Below, piece by piece: positions 55,311-64,000 of a stretch of DNA of 64,000 nucleotides; the first letter of the stretch is position 1; each line of letters opens with the position of its first letter. Below the pieces are notes generated by a model that saw nothing but the letters and a program-made list of their open reading frames with translations, made no database searches and was not told the origin of the DNA. The position numbers were made by a program, and so were the translations under genes. The DNA comes from Gautieria morchelliformis. Taxonomy: Eukaryota > Basidiomycota > Agaricomycetes > Gomphales > Gomphaceae. The stretch covers positions 62,001 to 126,000 of the forward strand of contig WHVA01000117.1 of assembly GCA_015179125.1 (NCBI GenBank), read 5' to 3'.

Positions 55311-57705
55311 CTAGAAAACCATTGCAGTTGAATGGGCATGCATAATTCGCTGAAGCTCATCCCGGAGTCGTTCATGCTCCCCGCGTAATTGCATCAACTC
55401 CTCTGTATCCATCATCTCAACATCATCGTCAGCGCTCACGTTTTCCACACCTGTAGCGAGCAACGCTTCGACCTTGGCGCGCTGCTCATAGAACTTGGAC
55501 GTGACTCCCATATAACGCGCGTAGCATGTATGGTATCTTCGTCGCAGAGCCTCCTTGTCAGATGGGAGCGCGGACAATGGCGCAGGCCCTCGCGAAGTGA
55601 CCTTTGGTGGAAGGACATGCTTTGAGGAAGGTGGTTGCGGAGGGAGTTTTGGCTTCGATGCAGCTGGAGCTGGTGCATGGGCAGCTATGGATGGCTTCAT
55701 CGGTTCCTCTTCTTCCTCTTCATCAGATGAGAAGGACGGCGTGGCTCGTCGTCCACGTTTGCCGCTTGCCCGGCGGCTCTCAGGCTCTCGCGCCTTCGAG
55801 CGCTCTGGGTCTCGTGATTGTTCCTTTTCCAGCCTTTGGGTCTTGCCTCCAATGGCCCTTGACGATGACGCACCCACACTAACTCTTGACGTGGTGTCGT
55901 TGACTGCTCTCGGTGGTACACTCTCCTCCTTGACGGACAGTTTGTTCTTCTCAACTTTGCTCTTCTCCCTGATGCTTTTCTTCAAAGAGTCACCATTTCT
56001 CGTCTGATTGTCTGTGGCCTGTGACTTGCTGGACTCTCCGAGACTACTGATTTTGCGTTTCTTGACACTGGGTTCGACTACCACTTCGCCTTCCTCCATT
56101 TCCGAGGTTCCATCCGCGTCGAATTCGGGAAGCTTTCTCTTGTAAGCTCCCTCGTCCTGTGCACGAGCAGACTTTGATAGAGGTGATGGCTCTCTCTTGG
56201 TGCTGCCCAATGGCATTCGAGACTTGCTGCTTGAAGGTAAGACTTCTTCTTGCTTCTTCTTCTTAGGTATCCTCGCGGTGGGGACAGAGCTCGTGGTTGA
56301 AGGAGCGGGGCTTCCGTTTCCTTTGTCCTTTGCATCGGCCGTGAGGACCTTGCGCACTTTGGTTTCCACCTCGTCTTCTTGGTCCTTCTTGGCTTTAGAC
56401 TTGGCAGTTGAAGTCTTTGTCTTCGTGATACCACCACTCGCTACGCCGCCTCCTTTGGTGGTCGGTTTCTTCTCCTTAGGAAACATGCCACCTCTGAAGT
56501 CTGAACTCATAAGTGTCTGTCCAGAAGCGGTTTTCCCTTTCCCTTTGCCAGTCGAGGGTAAAGCGTTGGTATCCAAAACTCGAGTCTTGAAGTGTTCCCA
56601 TAAAGGGTCGGTCGACGGCAAGTCCATCTGACCGAACGCGAGCCTCCCTTTGCGAGCCATACGAGTTCGCTGATCAGGCGTGAGATCTGGCCATTCGTAG
56701 GGTCGAACTTTCTCCCACGAGCGCCACCGAAGTTCCCACTTGACAGGACCAGGAGGACCTTTTTTAGGCGGCTGGATCTCTTGAGCGACAGCAGTAAGAG
56801 TGTCCTCGATTTCGCACACGGTTTCGGGACTCGGACTGCGGCCTCCGATCTCTAGAAGAACTTGTTGTGTGGTCCGGGGATCGAGCGCAATAAAGTGAGT
56901 GAGGCGGGCACGAAGAGAAGTTAGGTCAGGTTCCTTTGTAGTAGCAGAACTTGATGGTGTGATAGATGAAGTAGGAGTCGATGGTCTAGCTGAAGCGCTA
57001 ACTGATCGGGACGAAGGAGGTGTAGGTTTACTGTTAGACGTCGGTGGCTTTGGACGGGAAACTGAGGGGGTGGTGCCAGCGGGAGTAGATGCCTTACTGA
57101 CTGTGGAAGAATTTGGCGGGCGAGCTGACGCGGCTTGTGCAGAAACTAGTCTATTTGACATTGCCTTCTTGGCAAGAGTTGAAGCGCTGGCGCCGGATCT
57201 GCCTTTCTTCGTCTTGGAGATAACTGGTGGGCTGTCCAGTACTACAATAGTTCGTTCATTGCGCTTGGAATGTTCGGCTTCGGTGGCTTTACGAACATTG
57301 TCGGCCACATCCTGGTCGAAGTCGCGATGTATACTGAGCTTCCCGATGACATTCCCAGAAAGAGAGATGGGAGCCAGAGGCTTTGATACCGTGGGGCTCC
57401 GTTGGCAAATCTCCCGAATACCATCTTCCTTGAAGCTGGTAAAGTTTGTGGCCATGTTTCCGATATATATTTTCTGTTATGATTGGTTGGAGTAATAGGA
57501 AAGTTATGCAAGGTATACATACGTGTTCGTTAAAGTCAATCTCAAGAGGATAAGAAGTGGAGCCCAACTCTCGAAGAGCTGACTGTCTGGCGAATATTGC
57601 TTCTACTTGTTTTTGGGTGAGTGTCATTGAAAGAGCCATCTTCTTCTCTGCGCCCAGAGAGGGAACGCCTCTAAAGGCCACTGGCTCCTTGGTTGGGAGT
57701 GGCAT
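55311..57705 (-). CDS. ELL-like RNA polymerase II elongation factor
   Basis: Two exons (57523-57705 and 55311-57473) give 781 residues. The N-terminal part has the pattern of fungal ELL proteins (LEIDFNEHKIYIGN, then NVIGKLSIHRDFDQDVADNV and RTIVVLDSPP). A conserved winged-helix-like middle follows (RLTHFIALDPRTTQQVL, then WRSWEKVRPYEWPDL), and a long charged disordered region. The C-terminal occludin/ELL-type helical domain contains YHTCYARYMGVTSKFYEQRA and EELMQLRGEHERLRDELQ. ELL keeps polymerase II from pausing and belongs to elongation complexes. The call rests on domain layout from memory; an alternative would be another nuclear helical protein. Confidence 0.6.
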
Positions 57706-57920
57706 CGAAGAGGGAGATAGGTGACGGGGCCGAAGACGTACCCACGTGACAGGGTCTTGATTCCTTCATAAGGAAGGTACTTATTGTGCTTACGTACTAG
57801 TAGTACAAGGTACTCTACGAGCGTAGTATAAGACCTCGAGTACATGGGCCTTGAACAAAAAATAGGTACGATAGGTATAGTGCAAAGGCAACAACAATAT
57901 GTAATGGAAAACTCTAGTTT
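57706..57920. other. short spacer between ELL-like and DUF262 genes
   Basis: About 215 bp carrying the promoter of the ELL-like gene and the 3' end of the DUF262 gene. It contains TACTAGTAGTACAAGGTA near 57794. No gene was seen. Confidence 0.4.
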
Positions 57921-59887
57921 TTATGCCACAAAACGCACTCCATTCGACTCAGGTTTAGGTCGTGGTTTGGGAGCGCGCGCGGTAGGACGAAATTTAGCGT
58001 CTGAGTCATCGTCGTCCTTGCGCTTCCGCTTTTTAGTGGGAGCTTTCGTAGCTTTCGGAGCTTTCTTCTTCTGAGGGGGATCGTCGTCCTCAGCTCCGGG
58101 CGCCTCCCATCCTTCATACGGGTCTGGAGCCTCAGTCCTGACCTTCTCCACGAAACTCCACATTGTTTTCATAACACGTTCATTGGTCCGGACATCCTTG
58201 TGTTCATCGCGTGTATGCTTCCGCAAGGCAAGCACCTCCTCGGCACGATCGTCCCAGGTACAGTTTCGCATCTTTGCCAGTAAAACACCTGTAAAACGAG
58301 TCCGTGACAGGCCTGATCATGCAAAGGTCATACTTACCTATGAAAACAAACTCAACTGGCGCCACGCGTTTATCAACTTGAATGAAAGCTTGCTGGTATT
58401 GTCGCTCGGTTGCTAATAAATAACATGGTTGTCGACTGTTACGTCCGTATAGAAAGTACACACCTAGATGCAAAAAACTTTGGAGCACATCGGCAACTTG
58501 GGCTTTAAACTGGTTGCTAGGCTTCTCGGCTGTTGTGAGCCACTTTTCGACCTTCGGTACAGACGGCATAGAGTAATGGGGAAGATGCCAGCCTAAAAAC
58601 GCTCCTATAAACTACACCGGGAGCCATTCGGGATAGTGGCAACGTACAACAGTAGCACAGTTGTGCCACACCCTGAAAATCTCGTCCTTGGTGATATTAG
58701 AGTCAAGGCCAACCACCAGCAGTAGATCACAGCACCTCTTGACGTGTCCCATTTGATGTGGTCGGTTAAACCACCATCCGAATTAACATACATGGCCTGC
58801 AGCTGGGATACCCATCCCGCCAGAGGAGATGATATAGCTTGCAGCTTTTCGGCGGCCGTCAATGACATTCCTTATCGAGGACCGCGAGTCAAATCGCCTG
58901 ACGACATGACAGCAAACAATTCACCTAACTGGACCCTTTGGAAGATACTGAAGTTTGAGTGAGCAAGCCAGTCACAGTCTGATTGCCTATAGTATCGCAC
59001 TCTCGTTCTGTCCCGGGAATAAGTCCAGTGTACTCCACTGCGTAACGCGGCTCTGTCAGCAGCTCATGTCACGTGTGGACAACCTCACCGCAAGTTATTT
59101 GTTTACGCTGAAATTGCTTTTTGTATGGTTCAGGCAATTCCAACCGTGATTTGGAATGTGCGTCAGACCCAGTATACCAGTATTTTTTCTTCATGCTTTG
59201 TTGTTAGCAGTTGCCCTTGATCTGCGGGACAGACTAACCTTTGAAACGGGATCGCGATCTGCAGACGATATCATGTGAGTAAATAAAAACATTATAAAAG
59301 TAGCCATCATACGTGGAATCTAGATGGACGGGATAAAATCAGTAAGAACTCAAATGTGAACATGGGATCTACAGACTTGTCCTAACAGACATATCAGCAG
59401 AATCGCATAATTAAGGCTGTCATACACACCGTCCATGAATTTTGAGATTGAAGTGAGACGCTGTTTCCCATCCACACACACCCGGAGTTCTTCACCATCC
59501 TCATCCTTCTCCACAGCGAAAATGACGGGCGGTATATAGAAGTTTCTGAAGATTGAGTCAATCAACCCAATCTGCTTGACCTCGGGCCACACAACATCTG
59601 ATAGCCTATACATGAGCTTCGACATTCGGTCAAGGAATCAAAAAGGTTCGTGACCTCTTTGGTATGGAGGATTCAGATCGATGAGGCCTTGGTGTATGAG
59701 AGCTTCAGGAAAATGTATCAGATGGCATGTGTCGTCGAGCGTAATGTGACTCACCATGCAAATCAGCGGTGGAAAATGGATGTGCACGAGGCGGTTGGAG
59801 TGGGTCGCGAATGCGGAAACCACCTTTGGAAGGTTCGTCCATGTCCGGGTCATACTCGTCATCGGTCAATTGATCGTAATCTGACAT
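57921..59887 (-). CDS. DUF262 (GmrSD-like) protein with a basic C-terminal tail
   Basis: Several frames in this stretch join into one gene once introns are read. The order is an acidic start (MSDYDQLTDDEYDPDMDEP), LIDLNPPYQRDVVWPE and QIGLIDSIFRNFYIPPVIF, then the DUF262 signature CVDGKQRLTSISKFMDG. Next come SKSRLELPEPYKKQFQ, ERDIFQRVQLGMSLTAAEKL, SRGRDFQGVAQLCYCC, KVEKWLTTAEKPSNQFKAQV and KRVAPVEFVFIGVLLAKM. A Lys-rich, nuclear-signal-like tail (KKRKRKDDDDSDAK) follows, ending SNGVRFVA. DUF262 is related to ParB/Srx nucleotidases; the prokaryotic GmrS half of a type IV defence nuclease shares it. The role of the fungal form is unknown. At least eight small introns; one in the FMDG region is not placed. 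Confidence 0.82.
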
Positions 59888-60352
59888 TGGGAGAGGAGCG
59901 AGCGTGCAGCGGAATTTAAGTGAAGTAGGTCACGTGACAATGACACGTCTCTATGTATAATCGTTACACGAATATTAGACTATCGCAATGCCACACTCCC
60001 CCTCACACTTCCGCGCTCGCATTCTCGCCCTCCTGACTCGGACTTGGGCGCCCGCACTCGCATTCCACCGCTCGCCCTCCGGACCGCACTCGCACTCGCA
60101 CTTGGTTGCATTGAATGCGTCGTGGGCCGAGTTCGACGTGGGAGCGAGAGGGGGATCAGTGGTAGTTTTTCACGTACAGCGTTTGTTGATGCGGTAGGCG
60201 AGAGGAATAGGTAAATGGCAGTTTAATTTCACTTCTTGTGTAGACAAATAAACTGTATTTGACATCGTGCATATCAAAAATCTTTGTACCTTAGTACAAG
60301 TGCTAATCCAAACCTAGAATCAGTACCTTAGCTCAATTGCTCTACCACCACC
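59888..60352. promoter_or_regulatory. divergent promoter region with short GCACTCGC repeats
   Basis: This is the upstream side of the DUF262 gene. It holds the second 26-bp repeat (59947-59972) and a C-rich stretch of degenerate GCACTCGCACTC units near 60050-60105. The 69-codon frame over that stretch is low complexity and is not called. Confidence 0.45.
59947..59972 (+). repeat. 26-bp repeat also found at 53395
   Basis: It is identical over 26 bp to 53395-53420. Here it lies 60 bp upstream of the DUF262 start codon, on the divergent strand. Confidence 0.7.
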
Positions 60353-60865
60353 ATGTCCGACTCTGAATCTGACCACAGTGTGACCGACAGAAGAATACGC
60401 TATGCTAAATCTGCGTCTTCCTGGACGGGCAACGAACTTGTGAGTCACCTTCCGAGGGATTTTAGTGACGACTTCCTCCGCGCCTTTCAGATCCAATCAC
60501 CAAAGACTACCTTGGGCCTGTACAACATTTAATTTCGAAACAGGGCTACGCCTGAGACCTGACTGACCCGTGTTTCGACCTGGACAAAGCATCAGAGCAC
60601 TGGAGGCCGAAGAAATAGGCAATTTTGATTTGAGCAGTAATGAAAAACAACTTTTCCCTTCACTATGTGGGATCTGGAGCTCGGAATCTGGTCTCAGGTG
60701 CAATGCCCGTTGGTTATATATCAAGTATATCGACTGAGATGGATGGCCATACTAATGTTTGGCAACATTGCATTGCCACGCGCGCCATAGGTGGCGCCAC
60801 ACTTCCCTACAGCCTCGCCGGTCCTCTGAGCTCGTTTTAGCGTAATAACCCTCGCAGGTATGGGC
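60353..60865 (+). other. possible first exon of the CLC gene, unresolved
   Basis: An ATG with a good context (CCACCATGTCC) starts MSDSESDHSVTDRRIRYAKS and continues to GNEL before a GTGAGT donor at 60439. It precedes the CLC remnant in the same orientation and could be its N-terminus, but the following exons up to 60865 could not be linked. Confidence 0.3.
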
Positions 60866-62640
60866 TGCGTGGCTCTCGGACATCAAGATGGGTTATTGCC
60901 GTGACGCGTGGTGGCTAAATCGACACTTCTGCTGTTGGTTCTTCTTGGAGGCTTGGGGCTTATATACCCCGGAGAGATGGATAATATACGTGTTATGTGC
61001 AGTATGTAATGTTATTTTCGTGAGAGTCGGAAAATGGTCTCTTATGCATCCAGACAGTGTTTTCTTCTATCTCTGCATCCCTAGTCAAGGCATTCGCCAG
61101 ATATGCCGCGGGCTCCGGTATATGTATCTGAAATCAAGTGCATATTTCCAGATTCGTTATTTGGGAGGATGGGCTACTGAAAAATTGTCACTGGTATGAA
61201 CACGGGTGGACTATTCCGTATCGTTCATATTAATATTGAGCTGTCATAGCCTTCGGTCATAGCATCTGGTCTGTCTGTGGGGAAAGAAGGCCCATCAGTG
61301 CATGTGGCCCTGCTGTATTGGTAATATAGTAGCCCACATGTTCAGCAGATATTCTCGCAGTCAATGTATGAGGCTGAGTTGTTGCGCCCTTGCTTGGAAC
61401 TTACTCTTTTCACTATAGAAAATGCGTGAAATTCTCACAGCAGCGAGTGCGGCCGGGCTTGCAGTGGCGTTTGACTTGCCCATCGGTGAAGTTTTATTCT
61501 CAACTGAAGTAAATCAGTTCTCATTCTCTTGGCGTATGAACTTTGATTTACTTGGGGCTCGGAAATGAGCCATACGTTCCGCATCACGACAATGTGGCGC
61601 AGTTTCTTTTGCGTACTAGTCGCTACCGTTACCGTTTCTGTAAGTGGATCACCTAATGTTTGTTCGTACAGCTGACCATTTTCGGAGCAGGCCATGAATC
61701 CTTTTTGGGCAGGGAAGCTGCTACTCTTCCAGGACATATTTGGAGTATGCCACTCCGATAACTCGAATTTCGACATGCCGCTGATTCATTTCCAGGGTCT
61801 TTACGGGGCGTTTGTTTCAACTTCCAAGTAGCTGCTTTTGTCGTAGATGCTTGGCAAATCACGCAGGGGTTGCCGAAGCAGTCACACATGCACCCTAACT
61901 TCCATGTTCCATTATTTTAATCGTTTTATACGGATCGACATGACAGAAAGTCTCGCTATTCTATTTCGGTAGTGCGACATGGGGGAGATTATTACAATCT
62001 CTGCCGGTATGTCATCATCTTAGACTCCATTCAGCCGATGCAGGGCACAGTTCTGATTTATGTTGGCAGGTCGGGGGTGCAGTGGCGAATGGCAAACTCG
62101 TTGCTACTTGCTACCATTTTTGGTGTGGGCTTCGTCGTCGTCTCCTATGTGTGCAGGTTCCCCCTGGTATCTTCATCCCGTCCGTGGCTGTCGGTGCAAC
62201 TTTCGGGCGGATTATCGTAAAGGTCATGTATCGGTAATTTCTTTGCCTGTAAGCCTGTATGCTATCTCCGACCTACTCCGCCCTAGCAGTCAGGGTGGTT
62301 CGCTGTGTGCAAGCCTGATGTACCTTGCATCACACCGGGCACTTACGCCTTCCTTGGTGCAGCTGCTGCGCTCGGATGAGTTTTTCGCCTATTCTTTCCC
62401 TGCTCTTTGACTTACTTGTTTGAAGCGGCGTAATGCGCACTACAGTGTATGTCGTTGCCATCATGCCATGGTTTGAACTAACTGGTGCTCTAACCTACAT
62501 CCTTCCCACCATGGTGAGTTCCTTAATCGCCTAAGTATAAATTTCCCACCCAACGTTTCCGAGATTGCTTTGCTAGTCACTAAATCTGTCGGAGATTTCT
62601 TTGGTGGTGCCGATATTGGGGTCTGACGCCCTAACAATGA
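60866..62640 (+). pseudogene. decayed CLC chloride channel/exchanger
   Basis: CLC landmarks appear in the right order: AWLSDIKMGYCRDAWWLNRHF, a 'GSGISEIKC'-like block, VIASGLSVGKEGPSVHVA, MREILTAASAAGLAVAFD, CGGDYYNLC, ANSLLLATIFGVGFVVVSY, VPPGIFIPSVAVGATFGRI, CITPGTYAFLGAAAALG, FELTGALTYILPTM and TKSVGDFFGGADIG. Neighbouring blocks lie in different frames without room for an intron. One base appears extra after HVA, a small insertion lies before NSLLLAT, and one base is missing before VPPGIF. The CBS domains are not found. Old splice sites are still visible, so this is an inactivated gene copy rather than a processed one. Confidence 0.78.
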
Positions 62641-63003
62641 GCTTGGTCAGCTGCGGACCAGGCCAGGCCTTCGGAAGCACCAGCTATCGTCGCAATATAC
62701 AGTTTACCATAAGCACCCATACACCTTCGCTTCCTGCCTCCATACCTTTTGGAGAAACGCATTAGCACCAATACACCAAAACGAGCAACGGACATCGGAG
62801 GGCCTCGCTTCGTTTGTGTGTGGAGCAGCTTAGCTCTATTCACAGAGCTAAGCTGCTCCACTTCCCCGTCATTCAGTGTGCTTTTTCACATTGAGCGACT
62901 GTTATCCGACAACAAATTTACTAGGTAAGCGTGAAGGCAACAGAGTTTTGCCCCTTTTGAGCTCACAAACAGGTTAAATAGGCCATACATTTACCATGTG
63001 GAT
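62641..63003. other. spacer with a perfect inverted repeat
   Basis: No gene was recognised. The only structured element is the stem-loop at 62820-62861. The rest is ordinary A/T-balanced sequence. Confidence 0.4.
62820..62861. repeat. perfect 18-bp inverted repeat with a 6-nt loop
   Basis: GTGGAGCAGCTTAGCTCT is followed by ATTCAC and then its exact reverse complement. The flanking bases do not pair. It could form a stable RNA hairpin or cruciform. It is not part of a recognised gene or transposon. Confidence 0.85.
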
Positions 63004-64000
63004 ATGCCAGCATCGTCTGCTATGTACCCCTCATTTTCAGACTTTCGGAATACTCCAGTCTCGTCTCCCTCTGTGAAAAGCTCACATTCTGTGCATTCTT
63101 CTATGTTATCTCCAACATCCCCTTACTCGGGCCATCCGGGTGTCGATGAAGTCAGTGCGCTTCGGCTGGAAACGTTTGCGCCCTACCGCGAACGCATACG
63201 CACAGCGAAAATGATGTTGACTTGGGCACGCAGCGGTGAAAGGGTATATCACTGGTAAGTTACATTAATCACCGGGTTGGGATACTGAGCACTCTCGCAG
63301 GCCATGCCATTTAGATAACCAGTTGTATGCCGACTACGAACTCCCGGATGCTTTCCGATCCTTGCACATCGAGCATCCACAGTGCCCATGTGCTACGCAA
63401 GAAACTGACCCAGAGGTCAATCATCCTTACGAAATATGGGTCGTACAAAGCGGTAGATACAAGGGTAAAGTGGCTGCTGCGTGTGCGCAAAAATACCAGG
63501 GTTGCGGGTCATGGAGTAAGTATTCTCCAGGTTTGCATCATAACTACAAATATTAACCGGGTTCAAGTCTGCTTGACAGATCTCATTAAGGAAAACCCCG
63601 ACCTGCCTGCAGAAGTCTATGAACTGAGACCGGAAGGTGATGTCGGCCCAGGTTTGCACTCTATAATATTGACCTCTTTAGTACGCTTAAAACAATTTCT
63701 TATAGGTCTTCCTCACTTTGACAGATATGGTCTTCTCCGCCCGGTGCATGCCACACCAAGTACGTCCCATTTCTATCATTTGCTCGCTCAGTACTCATGT
63801 AAGTGTAGCATCTCGCAGCGGCATTTCTACATCAAGTCCAATTAGTCCTCCACCTCCTTACCAGTTTAATCGGGGCAGAAGAGGTGGCTTCAGTGGCGGT
63901 AAAGTCTCCCATATGCATTTATTCAGCTACTTAAAATGCAATTGACAGTCACAAAAACCGTGAAGAAAGACTCCGGCATAAACAAAACCCTGCAGCGTCA
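63004..64000 (+). CDS. unrecognised gene, cut by the right window edge
   Basis: The first exon (63004-63254) starts MPASSAMYPSFSDFRNTPVS, is Ser/Pro-rich, and turns into a helical block (DEVSALRLETFAPYRERIRT). A second exon from near 63300 contains several Cys/His/Trp residues (HPQCPCATQETD, IWVVQSGRYKGKVAAACAQK, YQGCGSW), which may be a small zinc-binding module. Further short exons (DLIKENPDLPAEVYELRPEG, HFDRYGLLRPVHATPS, FNRGRRGGFSGG) reach the edge. Splice donors GTAAGT near 63255 and 63515 fit. No family was recognised. The start was chosen as the first ATG; the in-frame GTG at 62998 is not used. Confidence 0.55.

Noticed and set aside
57921-58569. A separate small nuclear gene starting MPSVPKVEKW
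   Set aside because: Reading the introns joins it in phase to the DUF262 gene upstream (GTACGT donor, TTTTAG acceptor), and its sequence is the conserved C-terminal half of that family.
59988-60197. A 69-codon frame rich in His and Ser
   Set aside because: It is a low-complexity translation of degenerate GCACTCGC repeats in a promoter region.
60325-60352. A tRNA-like stretch (TTAGCTCAATTGCTCTACCA)
   Set aside because: It resembles a D-arm only in part. There is no acceptor stem, anticodon arm or T-arm nearby.
1-64000. CRISPR arrays, rRNA, operons and other prokaryotic features
   Set aside because: None are visible. The window is eukaryotic, and the repeats seen are transposon or duplication derived.

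Overview
The window is nuclear DNA of a filamentous basidiomycete, most likely an agaricomycete. The signs are compact genes split by many 45-65 bp introns, short spacers, and fungal families such as Rax2, ATG27, a Bli-3-like FMN protein, a fungal HNH nuclease family, a Zn2Cys6 regulator and a LIM-RhoGAP. The transposons are Ty1/copia, Ty3/gypsy, PIF/Harbinger, a Tad-like LINE and Tc1/mariner. All gene models come from reading splice signals by eye; no search or alignment program was run.

1-15,740: a graveyard of nested LTR retrotransposons. It holds a copia element (internal region plus 3' LTR), an inverted LTR of the same family, a broken gypsy element on the minus strand, a second partial copia copy of the first family, a different copia element on the minus strand, and a lone gypsy-type LTR.

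15,986-24,590: a tandem segmental duplication carrying an HNH-domain gene and the 3' end of a Bli-3-like gene. Copy A is split by a complete 2,860 bp PIF/Harbinger transposon with AAT target duplications. Copy B preserves the empty site. Both HNH copies look damaged, by different lesions. The intact Bli-3 gene follows copy B.

25,360-48,990: a dense, conserved housekeeping block. In order: ataxin-3 deubiquitinase and ATG27 (divergent, 79 bp apart), a probable complex I accessory subunit, a small orphan, Rax2 with a C-terminal SH3 domain, a 5'-truncated LINE, a GABA-type aminotransferase, a small RPEL-repeat protein, a FAM210/DUF1279 mitochondrial protein, S-adenosylmethionine decarboxylase, a large LIM-C1-RhoGAP and a Zn2Cys6 transcription factor.

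49,000-64,000: a Tc1/mariner-like element without a recognisable transposase, an S28 serine carboxypeptidase, a cyclopropane-synthase-type methyltransferase, an ELL-like elongation factor, a DUF262 protein with a basic tail, a decayed CLC chloride channel, a perfect 18-bp stem-loop, and an unrecognised gene cut by the window edge.

The genes do not form a single pathway. Rax2 and the RhoGAP both concern cell polarity, and ataxin-3 and ATG27 both concern protein turnover. Notable gene architecture includes two microexons (11 and 15 nt), a pair of GC-AG introns placed equivalently in two RPEL repeats, and an intron next to the self-cleavage site of SAM decarboxylase.
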